From: Bradyrhizobium cosmicum
GTDB taxonomy: Bacteria; Pseudomonadota; Alphaproteobacteria; Rhizobiales; Xanthobacteraceae
Reading direction: 5' to 3'
Length of the DNA stretch: 64,000 nt
NCBI RefSeq assembly: GCF_007290395.2
Contig: NZ_CP041656.2
Location: 1,922,001-1,986,000, forward strand
Below are positions 8,819-18,135 of the stretch, in pieces; position 1 is the first letter of the stretch; each line of letters opens with the position of its first letter. Below the pieces are notes generated by a model that worked only from the letters and a program-made list of their open reading frames with translations, made no database searches and had not been told where the DNA came from. Position numbers and translations under genes: made by a program.

Positions 8819-11422
8819 ATGCTGCCGGGTCTACCGATGTTTGCTTCCGATTACCCAGTGACCGAAATTCCGGATGTGCTGCGCGCTGCGCTCGAATGCG
8901 CCGACGATGGTATCGTCGTCGTCGATGACGCACGCCGCATCACGCATTTCAATGCGAGCGCCGAGAGGATATGGAAGCTTGCGCGCGCCGAGGTGCTCGG
9001 CCGCGACGCAGGCGTCCTCGGCCTCGCATTCCTTCAGGCCGATCCGGTCGCGGATTTCCGCGACGAGATCAGCCTCGTGCGGCCCGACGGCAGCCGGATC
9101 AGGGCGTCGGTGTCGCTGTCGTCCACGACCGTCGGCGGTGCGACCCATCACATCCTGTTCGCGCGCGACGTCACCGCTGAAGCCGAGCGCCGCGTCAGGA
9201 TCGGGCTTCTCAACGCGGTCTCGGACCAGACCAACCGCGCGGTGATCATCACCGATACCGAGCAGAACATCCGCTACGTCAACGCGTCTTTCACGGCGCT
9301 GTTCGGCTATACCAGCGAGGAAGCGGAGGGGCGGCGTGCGGGAGAGCTCATCGCCGGGTGCCATACCAACCGCACGGCCATCGCCAAGCTCTTCAAACGC
9401 CTGATCGACGGCGGTCGCCGCGGCAAGGTGGAGACGCTGGTCTACAACAAGGACGGCGAGGAGATCTGGGTCTGTGCCAGGATCGACGCCTTCCGCGACA
9501 AGAAGGGCCGCGCCAGACACATCTTTGCGCTGATCGAGGACATCACCGAAACGCGGCAGCTGCATTCGCTCCAGCAGCTCATCATGAGCGCGCTCGCTGA
9601 TGAAATTCCGATCGCCGAGATCGCCGACCGGCTGTGCCGCCGGGTCGAGGAGATCGCGCCCGACGTCGTCTGCTCGCTGCTCCATATCGATTCCGCCGGA
9701 CTGATCCATCCGCTCGGTGGCCCCAGCCTGCCCGAAGACTATTCCCGCGCACTGGACGGCGTTGCGATCGGCCCCAATGTCGGCTCCTGCGGCACTGCCG
9801 CCTTCTACGGCATACCGGTGCTGGCGACCGATCTCGACACCGATCCACGCTGGCAGCCTTACAAGGCTGGTCCACTTGGGGTTGGTCTACGCGCCTGCTG
9901 GTCGACGCCGATCAAGGCCAAGGACGGCCGGGTCATCGCCACCTTCGCCTTCTATTTCCGCGAGCCGCGTGCGCCGAGCAACTGGCACCGGCGCATCGTC
10001 GAGGCCTGCGTCAACCTCGGCGCCTTCGCGATCGAGCGCAAGGAGGCGCGCGCCGAGATCGCGCGGCTCGCCTATCACGACATCCTCACCGGCCTGCCGA
10101 ACCGCGCGCAGCTGCGGCACCTGATCACCACGGCGATCGATGCCTGTCCGAACGGCAGCCATGTCGCGCTGGCCTTCCTCGACGTCGACCATTTCAAGGA
10201 CGTCAACGACACGCTCGGTCACGCCGCCGGCGACGAGTTGCTGGTCCAGCTGGCGCAGCGCCTGCGCGAGCATATCGGTCCCGAGGACATGCTGGGCCGG
10301 CTCGGCGGCGACGAATTCGTCATCCTGCTGCCGCAGCGTAACGCCGAGAGCGCCGAGCGCGTCGCGGCCGGGATCATGGAGGCGCTCGCCGCACCTTTAC
10401 GGCTCGGATCGAAGCTGATGCCGATGTCGGCCAGCATCGGCATCAGCCTCTATCCAGATCATGCCACCGACATCGACACGCTGATGCAGCAGGCCGATGC
10501 CGCCATGTACATGGCCAAGCAGGCGGGGCGTTCGACACATCGCATCTTCAGCGCCGAGATGAACGGGCTCGCCGAGCAGCGGCTGGCGCTGATCGCGGCG
10601 CTCCGCCGCGCCGTCGCCGAGGGCGCGCTGACGCTGAACTACCAGCCGCAGATCCGCAGCTGCGACGGCGCGATCCACGGCGTCGAGGCGCTGGCGCGCT
10701 GGCACGATGCCGCGCTCGGCGATGTCTCGCCGGCAAAATTCATCCCGCTCGCCGAGGAGTGCGGCCTGATCGAGCAGATCGGCCTTTGGTCGGTGCGCGA
10801 GGCCTGCCGCCAGATGGCGAGCTGGCGCTCTGCCGGGCTCAACATCCACAGCGTGTCGGTGAACCTGTCGCCGATCAATTTCCGCAACGTCACGCTCGCC
10901 GCGCGGCTCAAGGACATCCTCGCCGAAAACGCGCTGCCCCCGGACGCGCTGATGCTCGAGATTACCGAAGGCACCTTCATGCAGGACGGCGCCGCCGCGC
11001 TGGAGACGATGCATGCGATCCGCGCGCTCGGCGTCGGCCTGTCCGTTGACGATTTCGGCACCGGCTATTCCAGCCTCAGCCGGCTCGCCCATCTGCCGAT
11101 CCGCGAGCTCAAGATCGACCGCAGTTTCATGCGCGACATCGAGCGTGACGCCGGCGCCGTTGCGATCGCCACCGCCGTGGTGCGCGTCGGCCAAGGCCTC
11201 GGCATGACCGTCGTCGCCGAAGGCGTCGAGACGGAAGGTCAGCGCAAGGTGCTGGCCGAGCTCGGCTGCGACGTCGTCCAGGGTTTCCTCTACGCCCCCG
11301 CGCTTCCCCCCGTCGCGTTCGAGCGCTGGCTGATCGAGCATTGCGCCGAGCAGGCGAGGGCGATGCTGGCGCGGCTGGATATGGGGACGGCGGGGCGCGA
11401 CGAGGTGAAGCGGTCGGCCTGA
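8819..11422 (+). CDS. PAS-PAS-GAF-GGDEF-EAL cyclic-di-GMP protein
   Basis: An 867-residue soluble protein: PAS (about 12-125), a second PAS (about 130-255, ending in the PAC-like DITETRQ), GAF (about 270-410, containing SCGTAAFYG), GGDEF (DVDHFKDVNDTLGH; RLGGDEFVIL) and EAL (GVEALARWHD; SVDDFGTGYSS). It lacks transmembrane segments and so senses cytoplasmic cues. The I-site position reads GPED, with the Arg replaced by Gly. The start at 8819 is ATG, with ATG 8837 as an alternative. Only an MFS gene separates it from another GGDEF-EAL gene. Confidence 0.9.
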   Translation: MLPGLPMFASDYPVTEIPDVLRAALECADDGIVVVDDARRITHFNASAERIWKLARAEVLGRDAGVLGLAFLQADPVADFRDEISLVRPDGSRIRASVSLSSTTVGGATHHILFARDVTAEAERRVRIGLLNAVSDQTNRAVIITDTEQNIRYVNASFTALFGYTSEEAEGRRAGELIAGCHTNRTAIAKLFKRLIDGGRRGKVETLVYNKDGEEIWVCARIDAFRDKKGRARHIFALIEDITETRQLHSLQQLIMSALADEIPIAEIADRLCRRVEEIAPDVVCSLLHIDSAGLIHPLGGPSLPEDYSRALDGVAIGPNVGSCGTAAFYGIPVLATDLDTDPRWQPYKAGPLGVGLRACWSTPIKAKDGRVIATFAFYFREPRAPSNWHRRIVEACVNLGAFAIERKEARAEIARLAYHDILTGLPNRAQLRHLITTAIDACPNGSHVALAFLDVDHFKDVNDTLGHAAGDELLVQLAQRLREHIGPEDMLGRLGGDEFVILLPQRNAESAERVAAGIMEALAAPLRLGSKLMPMSASIGISLYPDHATDIDTLMQQADAAMYMAKQAGRSTHRIFSAEMNGLAEQRLALIAALRRAVAEGALTLNYQPQIRSCDGAIHGVEALARWHDAALGDVSPAKFIPLAEECGLIEQIGLWSVREACRQMASWRSAGLNIHSVSVNLSPINFRNVTLAARLKDILAENALPPDALMLEITEGTFMQDGAAALETMHAIRALGVGLSVDDFGTGYSSLSRLAHLPIRELKIDRSFMRDIERDAGAVAIATAVVRVGQGLGMTVVAEGVETEGQRKVLAELGCDVVQGFLYAPALPPVAFERWLIEHCAEQARAMLARLDMGTAGRDEVKRSA

Positions 11423-11438
11423 GGCCGATGCATGGCGG

Positions 11439-12215
11439 CTATTTCCCGGTCTGCTCGCTGCGATACCAGGGGAACAGCCGATACAGCAACTGCACGAAGA
11501 GCGTATCGGCGATGAAGCCAAGGATGGCGAGCACGACGACGCCGACGAAGATGGTATCGACGCGGAACGACAGCGCCGACATCTGGATCAGGTAGCCGAG
11601 GCCGGCGAGCGCCCCGGCCAATTCCGCGGCCACCAGCACCGTGAACGACATCGACAGGGCCACCCGCATTCCCGAGAATATCGGCGCGAGCGCCGCGGGA
11701 ATGACGACTTTCAGCAGCAGCGTGGCGCGTCGCGCGCCTAGGCTTTGCCCTGCGCGAATGAACAACGGATTGACGCCTTTCACACCGAGCAGCGTGTTGA
11801 TCCAGACCGGAAAGAATGTCGCCCATCCGATCAGGGATATCTTGGCTCCCTCGTTGACGCCGAACCAGAAGATGATCAGCGGCACCAGCGCGAGCGGAGG
11901 GATCGCGCGCGCCATCTGGAGGATGGGCCCGACCAGCGATTCCAGGAACGTGCTGCGGCCGAGCAGGACGCCCATGAGAATCCCGAGGCTCGATCCGGCG
12001 GCGTAGCCGAGCGCCATCCGGAAGATGCTGGCGCGGATGTGGTCCTGCAGCTCCCCGGTCCTGGCGATGGCCAAGGCAGACCAGAACACCTCGGCAGGCG
12101 AGGGCAGCATGACCCGGTCGACCAGGCCGCTGACGGCGATCAGATGCCAGAGCAGGAAGAAGCCGCCGATGCCGAGGACGCTGATGACGGCGCTTCTGAC
12201 CCGCCTGGTGTCCAT
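11439..12215 (-). CDS. ABC transporter permease, NitT/TauT type
   Basis: A 258-residue inner-membrane permease of the nitrate/sulfonate/taurine (SsuC/TauC) family. It has about six helices and the cytoplasmic EAA-type loop (AGQSLGARRATLLLKVVIPAALAPIFSGMR in meaning; key residues Gly, Ala and Pro). I start at ATG 12215, seven bases after the ATPase stop, where MDTRRV begins; longer versions would overlap the ATPase gene. It is the last gene of the operon that also encodes the ATPase and binding protein. The substrate class is organic nitrogen or sulfur compounds, not resolvable here. Confidence 0.9.
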   Translation of the reverse strand: MDTRRVRSAVISVLGIGGFFLLWHLIAVSGLVDRVMLPSPAEVFWSALAIARTGELQDHIRASIFRMALGYAAGSSLGILMGVLLGRSTFLESLVGPILQMARAIPPLALVPLIIFWFGVNEGAKISLIGWATFFPVWINTLLGVKGVNPLFIRAGQSLGARRATLLLKVVIPAALAPIFSGMRVALSMSFTVLVAAELAGALAGLGYLIQMSALSFRVDTIFVGVVVLAILGFIADTLFVQLLYRLFPWYRSEQTGK

Positions 12216-12222
12216 CCTGATC

Positions 12223-13008
12223 CTAGGAACTCTCAAGACCGATTTCGGCTTCGAAACGGTCGTAGAGGCGAGAGAACTCGACGGAGGTGCGAGCACGAGG
12301 CTTCTCCATATCAATCGTCACGTCGGACACGACGCGGCCCGGGTTGGGTGACATCACGAGGACGCGGTCGGCGAGCCTGATCGCCTCGTCGATATTGTGC
12401 GTTACGAACAGGATCGTGGGCCGCTCGAGCTCGTGGATGCGGATCAGTTCGAGCTGGAGCTTGCTTCGCGTCATGGCGTCGAGTGCGGCGAAAGGCTCGT
12501 CCATCAGCAGCACTTTCGGCCCGGCTGCGAGGGCGCGGGCGATCGCGACGCGTTGCTTCATGCCGCCCGACAATTGCGTCGGATAGCTGTCGGCAATATG
12601 TCCGAGATTGACCAGATCGAGATAGTGCATGGCGCGCTCGCGGCGTGCGGACGCGCGCATGCCGGCGATATCGGGACCGAACTCGATATTCTTGAGCACC
12701 GTGAGCCAGGGAAACAGCGAGTAGTCCTGGAACACCATGCCGCGATCGGGGCCGGGGCCGTCCACCACCTTGCCGTTGACGAAGACATAGCCGTCGGTCG
12801 GCGCCAGAAAGCCGGCGATCAGGTTGAGCAGCGTGGTCTTGCCGCATCCGCTCGGGCCCAGCAGGCAGACGAACTGGCCGAGCGGAATCGTCAGCTTGAC
12901 GTTGCCCAGCGCCAATTGCCTTGCGTCGAACCGGAACGAGACGGAATCGACGTTGATGAAATCGGGAATCGGGACGAAGCCCTGTCTCTGGAGCGCTTGC
13001 CCAATCAT
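12223..13008 (-). CDS. ABC transporter ATP-binding protein, NitT/TauT type
   Basis: A 261-residue ATPase with Walker A GPSGCGKTT, Q-loop MVFQDYSLFPW, signature LSGGMKQR, Walker B VLLMDEP and H-loop VTHN, all intact. It drives the permease encoded downstream and is fed by the binding protein upstream. Its start overlaps the binding-protein stop by four bases, so the genes are translationally coupled. The sequence is typical of SsuB/TauB ATPases. Confidence 0.93.
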   Translation of the reverse strand: MIGQALQRQGFVPIPDFINVDSVSFRFDARQLALGNVKLTIPLGQFVCLLGPSGCGKTTLLNLIAGFLAPTDGYVFVNGKVVDGPGPDRGMVFQDYSLFPWLTVLKNIEFGPDIAGMRASARRERAMHYLDLVNLGHIADSYPTQLSGGMKQRVAIARALAAGPKVLLMDEPFAALDAMTRSKLQLELIRIHELERPTILFVTHNIDEAIRLADRVLVMSPNPGRVVSDVTIDMEKPRARTSVEFSRLYDRFEAEIGLESS

Positions 13009-13976
13009 GATCGCCTCGCGTCGGCCAGCACGGTGGGATCGAGATAACTGGCGTAGTCGGGTATGGGGGAGCCCGGCCGCGCGATGCCTTCGGCAAGCGC
13101 CCAGTTGGCCTCATCGGTCATCTTGGCGATCATCACTTGCGGGTCCAGCGACAGGCCGATCTGCATGCGGCCGATCGCATCGGCTGCGACCGCCGCATCC
13201 ATCTGCGAGAACTGCGCCCCGATGCGCACCGCTTCCTCGCCATTCCCGCGAATGAAGGCGCAGGCCTGGTCCAGCGCCCTCAGCGCCTTCACCAGGGCAG
13301 GTCGCCGTTCCTGCAAGGTCTTTTCGTTGACGATGATCGAGGCGAAGATCTTGTTGAGGCCGGGCTCGCTGAGGCGGTGGAATTTGTTCCCTGGGAGCTT
13401 GGTCGCCTGGGTCAGAAACGGCTCCTGCCAGACGAAGCCGTCGATCGAGCCGCCGCTCAGGGCCGACATCATTTCCGCCGGGCCCAGCCGCACGATGGAA
13501 AGATCGGACGGACCGAGATTGTATTTCTTCAGCAGCAACGAGAAGTAATATTGCGACGGGTTCGCCTGAACCACCGCGATCCGCTTCCCCTTCAGATCTG
13601 CCGGGGTCTTGATCGCGGTCGAGCAGACGAGCTCCATGTTCTCGACCTGATTGAACGCCGCGATGATCTTGACCGGCGTCTTGCTGAAGGCCCCGACGCA
13701 GACCGACATCTCGGTCGACACGCCGATATCCGCAGCGCCGCCCGAGACCGAGATGAGGGTTGCAGTTCCGTGGGGTGACGGGATGGTGGTCGGTGCGATG
13801 CCTTCGGCCTGCCACAGCTTGCGCTCGTAGGCGACGTAAAGCGGCAGCCACGCGATCGGCAGATCATGAACAATGCGCAGCGGCGCAGGATCGTCGGCGT
13901 GAGCGGAGCGAAGGCCGCTTCCGAGCGCGGCGATCAGCATTGCGGTCGCATGACGTCGTGTGATGTTCAGGTTCAT
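13005..13976 (-). CDS. periplasmic binding protein, NitT/TauT (SsuA/THI5-like) type
   Basis: A 323-residue NMT1/SsuA-like solute receptor. The export signal contains ITRRHATAM followed by a hydrophobic run and AHADD, a possible twin-arginine signal. The mature part has LRIVHDLPIAWLPLYVAYE, typical of the fold, then GTATLISVSGGAADIG. I start at ATG 13976 rather than the longer 14024 version because the signal peptide begins there. It is encoded 63 bases after the MOSC/reductase gene and presumably imports that enzyme's substrate or the nitrilase's. The ligand is unknown. Confidence 0.88.
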   Translation of the reverse strand: MNLNITRRHATAMLIAALGSGLRSAHADDPAPLRIVHDLPIAWLPLYVAYERKLWQAEGIAPTTIPSPHGTATLISVSGGAADIGVSTEMSVCVGAFSKTPVKIIAAFNQVENMELVCSTAIKTPADLKGKRIAVVQANPSQYYFSLLLKKYNLGPSDLSIVRLGPAEMMSALSGGSIDGFVWQEPFLTQATKLPGNKFHRLSEPGLNKIFASIIVNEKTLQERRPALVKALRALDQACAFIRGNGEEAVRIGAQFSQMDAAVAADAIGRMQIGLSLDPQVMIAKMTDEANWALAEGIARPGSPIPDYASYLDPTVLADARRS

Positions 13977-14039
13977 GGTGCATCCCTTGACAAGCAGAAA
14001 TCCGGCCGGCATCGCGCGCGTCATTGATGGCCGCGCGAC

Positions 14040-15740
14040 CTAGAGATCGAGAACGAGGTCTTCGGTGAGAGGAAAACCACAGCATAGAAGCGCTTCTCCT
14101 TCGGCCAGCGCGGCGACCGGCTCGAATTCGTAACCGACCTCGCCGGAGATCACCTTTGCAACGCAGGCGCCGCAGACACCGGAACGGCAGTCGCTATTCA
14201 CAGGCACGTTTTCCGCTTCCGCCAGTTCGAGCAGCGAGCCGATGCTGTTCATCTGCAAGGATCGTTCCGACCGTGCGAACACGACGCGCGAATGCCGGGG
14301 CCTTTTTGGCGGTCCTGCGGCCGGCGTTTTTCCAGCCGCAGGCCCGAAAACCTCAGTCATCACGCGAATACCGGGCGCCCCGATGTCGTTGATCCAGCTG
14401 GAAACGTCGGACATGAAGGCGAGGGGGCCGCAGACATAGACATTGCACGCGCCGAGCGGAGCGACGATCTTGCGGATCAGGTCCTTGTCGATCCGGCCGA
14501 CGCTATCATGCGTGACACCGATCCGATCGGTCGCCAGCGGCCGGCTGAAGCGCGTGTGAAACCGGACCGAGGGATGCCTCGCGCCGATGTCGGACAATGG
14601 CGTCTTGAACGCCTGGTGATGGGAGTTCCTGGTGCAATGGACGAACGACACGCTGGCCGGGACGATTCTCGCTCCATTGTTGGTCGTCGCTGCCTGCAGC
14701 ATCGCCATAACGGGCGTAATGCCGACACCTGCTGAGATCAGGACAAGCGGCGCATCGCTCGATGTGTCCAGCCTGAACGAGCCGCGCGGGCCGAGCACGC
14801 TGAGCCGGTCGCCGGCCTTGACGGAGTCATGCAGCCATTCCGAGAAGCCGCCGGTCTCGCGCTTCACGCTGATCTGAAGAACTGTTGCGGCAATGGCGGA
14901 GATCGAATAGGGCCGCGATGTGCTCTGTCCGCTGCGAACGACGAGATGCTGGCCGGGCACCGCAACGGGAGTTCCGTTGCCGTCGGCGGGAGCGAGTTCG
15001 AACGAGCGGATCTGCGCTGTCTCGTCCCGGACCCCGACGACGGTGAACTCCCGGAACGCGTTCTGCTTGGCCACGGCTTCCCTCGCAAGGGCTGCCGCCT
15101 GGACCTGGGCGCGCCAGTTGCCGGCAAGCTCCGGCAAGCCCGCGAGCTCGCGCAAATCGGCGAGGTCGGCGTCCGGGGCGATGCTCAGGTCGTTGACGCG
15201 GCGGATGCTCCAGTCCGGATACAGCCGGCGCACCAGGATTGCGTCATCGCCTGTGGCGATCGAACCGCTCTTCAGGACGCGATAGTACCATCCGCACCGG
15301 CCGGCCTCGACCAGCCGGCGCGGCAAACGCAGATCGTTGAATCGCAATGCGAGCTTGAAGCACGGTTTCCGGGGGCGCGTGACCTGAAGCAGCGTCTGGC
15401 CGATCTGAACGATATCGCCGATACAGACGTTGGTCTCTTCCCAGCCGTCCATCGCGAGATTTTCGCCCAATGCTCCCGCATCCCAGAGCCCGGCATGCTC
15501 CGGAAATTCTGTCGTCCAATCCCGGTAGTGCGACAGCGCATAGGCGTAGATCGCCATGTCAGGGCCGCCGTGAACCCGCAGGTCTGCCTGTTCGTCGCCG
15601 GTGAAGCCCGAAACGCCTGCTTCGATTGCGCCGGACACGCGCGTCTTCACGAACGCACTGGGCACACTGCCCTTGCCCAGCGGCGCAGAGCGGCCGACGA
15701 AAATTCCATCGATTCGAGCGTTAATCACAGGCCTATCCAT
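14040..15740 (-). CDS. YiiM-type MOSC domain fused to ferredoxin-NADP reductase and [2Fe-2S] ferredoxin
   Basis: A 566-residue, three-part redox enzyme. Residues about 1-160 are a MOSC domain of the YiiM type (GFTGDEQADLRVHGGPDMAIYAY; GENLAMDG), with the expected molybdenum-cofactor Cys in RPRKPC at about 127. A three-helix YiiM segment follows (WSIRRVNDL to about 205). Residues about 225-460 are an FAD/NAD(P)H reductase (RPYSISA; GVGITPVMAML), and the C-terminus is a plant-type ferredoxin with Cys at DCRSGVCGACVA and a later LLCCG. The known relative YiiM reduces N-hydroxylated bases, so this is probably a self-sufficient reductase of N-hydroxy compounds; that is inference. It starts 32 bases after the nitrilase stop. 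Confidence 0.85.
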   Translation of the reverse strand: MDRPVINARIDGIFVGRSAPLGKGSVPSAFVKTRVSGAIEAGVSGFTGDEQADLRVHGGPDMAIYAYALSHYRDWTTEFPEHAGLWDAGALGENLAMDGWEETNVCIGDIVQIGQTLLQVTRPRKPCFKLALRFNDLRLPRRLVEAGRCGWYYRVLKSGSIATGDDAILVRRLYPDWSIRRVNDLSIAPDADLADLRELAGLPELAGNWRAQVQAAALAREAVAKQNAFREFTVVGVRDETAQIRSFELAPADGNGTPVAVPGQHLVVRSGQSTSRPYSISAIAATVLQISVKRETGGFSEWLHDSVKAGDRLSVLGPRGSFRLDTSSDAPLVLISAGVGITPVMAMLQAATTNNGARIVPASVSFVHCTRNSHHQAFKTPLSDIGARHPSVRFHTRFSRPLATDRIGVTHDSVGRIDKDLIRKIVAPLGACNVYVCGPLAFMSDVSSWINDIGAPGIRVMTEVFGPAAGKTPAAGPPKRPRHSRVVFARSERSLQMNSIGSLLELAEAENVPVNSDCRSGVCGACVAKVISGEVGYEFEPVAALAEGEALLCCGFPLTEDLVLDL

Positions 15741-15772
15741 TGCCTAGTCGCCGCGCGGCGGTCCGGACGTCT

Positions 15773-16819
15773 TCATTCCGCCGCTTGGGGCGCGCGCGAC
15801 CAGGCACCCGCCGGATCCTCGGTGAGATCGAGGTCCAGATGCTCGCGCCGGCCGCGGGCAGGCGCGAACGTCACGGGATCGTTGGTGGAGCGATCGACCG
15901 TCAGGTTGAAGATGTCGAAGCGGTTCATGTAGCCGGCGAGGTCGTGGAATTGCTTCTGCACGATGCAATCGTTGATATCGATATCGGCGTAGAGAATGCC
16001 TTCCTCGTCCCTTAGCACCGGAGCCTTCAGCTCGGCGCTCGGCCCCATGATCATGGTCGGGTTGCGTTCGCCCGCATCCATTCTGGCGCGGAGCTCCTTG
16101 TCGCCTTCCGCGAGGATGTCCTTCGCGGTCTCCGTGAGGAACATCGAGGCGGCGATCGTGAATACCTTGGCCTCGGTGCAATGGGCCTCGGTGCGGATGC
16201 GCACGCCTTCCGCAAGGCTCATGTTACCGCCGTTCAGCCATGTCGAGGGATAGGTCGCGATGTGAACTTGCTCGCCTTGCGCCATCAGCGCATGACGGGC
16301 CAGCGGGTTGCAGTTCTCCGCGCAGATGAGCGCACCGATACGTCCAAGCGGCGTGTCGACGACGCGCAGGCCCGCGCCATCGCCGTTCGCCCAGGTGAGC
16401 TTCTCCATGTAGGTCGGAACGATCTTGCGATGGTGATTGAGCAGCCGGCCGTCGCTTCCGATCAGGATGTTCGTGTTCCAGAGGCAGCCGATGCTGGCCG
16501 TCGTACCCTCGTTGATCCCCATCGAGATCACGATTTCGCGTCGCTTGGCAAGCTCGGCGAGACGACGCACTTCGGGGCCCGGGACGTGCACGGCCGCAGC
16601 CGCGAGACGGCGGAAATAGTCGTGGTTGAAGCCCGGAGCCCGCAGCGAGTGCCAGATCGGGAAGCACGGAATGAACGCCTCGGGGAACACGACCATGCTG
16701 GCGCCGTTGCTGGCAGCCTCCTCGATCAGGGAGCAGGCCTTGTCCACGGTCTTCGCAGTGTCGAGGAAGACCGGGCTCGCATGCATGGCCGCGACTTTGA
16801 ACTTGGGGTAGGTCCGCAT
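15773..16819 (-). CDS. nitrilase / carbon-nitrogen hydrolase
   Basis: A 348-residue nitrilase-superfamily enzyme with a Glu-Lys-Cys triad visible: E47 in VVFPEAF, K132 in NHHRKIVPT and C166 in LICAENCNPLAR. The usual Trp after the catalytic Cys (CWE) is Ala here. Length and motifs fit branch-1 nitrilases or cyanide-hydrolysing relatives, which turn a nitrile into carboxylate plus ammonia. It is the first gene of a run that continues with the MOSC/reductase and the ABC importer, and a LysR regulator is encoded upstream on the same strand. Amidase activity is an alternative. Confidence 0.85.
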   Translation of the reverse strand: MRTYPKFKVAAMHASPVFLDTAKTVDKACSLIEEAASNGASMVVFPEAFIPCFPIWHSLRAPGFNHDYFRRLAAAAVHVPGPEVRRLAELAKRREIVISMGINEGTTASIGCLWNTNILIGSDGRLLNHHRKIVPTYMEKLTWANGDGAGLRVVDTPLGRIGALICAENCNPLARHALMAQGEQVHIATYPSTWLNGGNMSLAEGVRIRTEAHCTEAKVFTIAASMFLTETAKDILAEGDKELRARMDAGERNPTMIMGPSAELKAPVLRDEEGILYADIDINDCIVQKQFHDLAGYMNRFDIFNLTVDRSTNDPVTFAPARGRREHLDLDLTEDPAGAWSRAPQAAE

Positions 16820-16993
16820 CGCGACGCTTCCTTTTCCATTGAAGATGCGTCCTTATCGAGGGAACGGAGGCGGACTCTCAAGTCCAAATAGTTCACTGGC
16901 CGGGCGGCTTTGTTGGGCACAAACGCCTTATGACGCGGTCAATTTTGCTTATCAGCCGACGGCTCGCCGGCCGGGAAGACCTGCGACAATCGG

Positions 16994-17935
16994 TCAGGTT
17001 CGGTAGCGGTCGAGCTGCTTTCCGATCAGTGCCTCTTGCGCGACCTCGACGAACGCCCGGACGTTCGGCGAGATCGGGTCACGCTCGTGAATTACGAGAC
17101 CGATCGTCGCGGTGGTCGCGGGATTGACGATCGGGATGGAGCGGATGAACAGCCAGTCGCCGAGCAGGTAGAAATAGGAATGTGGCACGATGGTCAGCCA
17201 ATTGCCGGTCCGCATGTGGGCGAACAATCCCAGGCTGCAATTGGTCTCGATCACAGCCTTTGGCGTGACGCCGACGCTCGAAAAGATCCGGTCGATGATG
17301 ATCCTGTTGTGCAGGTTCGGGCTGAGCAGACATAGCGGCAGCTCGCCGACCTCGGCCCAGTCGATCGATGTCCTGTCGCTCAGGAAGTGATCCTTCGGGA
17401 CCAGCAGATAATAATTTTCGTCGTAGAGCGTGTAGGGTCTCAGGCCGCCGAGGGTGATCCCGTCGAGATAGGTCACGCCCACGTCGTATTCGAACTCCTT
17501 CAGGCCGCGTTCGATCTCCGGCATCGTCTTGCAGAGTACGGAGATCGTGATGCCCGGATAGCGTTCGGCGAACGGCGCCGTCAGCAGCGACGTGATCGAC
17601 ATCGCGACCGGCGACAGAGCGAGGCGCAGGCTGCCCTTCAATTCGGTGTCGTTGTCGTGCTGGCTCGCGTTCAGCAGCCGGTCATGGTCGGCAAGCGATT
17701 GCCTCGCCCAGCTGAGGATTGCCTCTCCCTCCCGCGTGAACCCCTGAAATCCGCTCTGGTGCCGGAGCACGATGGGCGTGCTGAAATGCTTTTCGAGATG
17801 CTGGATAGCCTGCGAAAGCGCAGACTGGCTGATCGCCAGGGCACTCGCCGCACGGCCGAAATGCCGCTCTTTCGCCAAAGTGACCAGATATTGAAGGTGC
17901 TTGAGTTGCACGCCGATCTCCGAAAAGCCCGGCAT
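16994..17935 (-). CDS. LysR-family transcriptional regulator
   Basis: A 313-residue LysR regulator: an N-terminal winged helix (VQLKHLQYLVTLAKERHFGRAASALAIS in meaning, with SQSALSQAIQHLEKHF as the recognition part) and a C-terminal ligand-binding domain. ATG 17935 is used; the upstream 15 codons are not conserved-looking. The gene sits 174 bases upstream of the nitrilase on the same strand and diverges from the MFS gene at 18136, so it probably regulates one or both. The inducer is unknown. Confidence 0.88.
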   Translation of the reverse strand: MPGFSEIGVQLKHLQYLVTLAKERHFGRAASALAISQSALSQAIQHLEKHFSTPIVLRHQSGFQGFTREGEAILSWARQSLADHDRLLNASQHDNDTELKGSLRLALSPVAMSITSLLTAPFAERYPGITISVLCKTMPEIERGLKEFEYDVGVTYLDGITLGGLRPYTLYDENYYLLVPKDHFLSDRTSIDWAEVGELPLCLLSPNLHNRIIIDRIFSSVGVTPKAVIETNCSLGLFAHMRTGNWLTIVPHSYFYLLGDWLFIRSIPIVNPATTATIGLVIHERDPISPNVRAFVEVAQEALIGKQLDRYRT

Positions 17936-18135
17936 AGTCTGGCGACGATCGATGCGGCGATCAAGTAGGCGTTCGGCCACGCTCTGCCCGATCCCCCGGC
18001 AGCGGACATTCGCCGATTGGAGGACTTGGTCCGGCCGCGCCCGGGAAGCAATTATCAGGGGCGCCTCAGCGACAAATCAAGGTTTTCTCAAAGTCTTCTG
18101 CCGCGCGCGTGTCATCATTGCGCGAAACCGGACCC

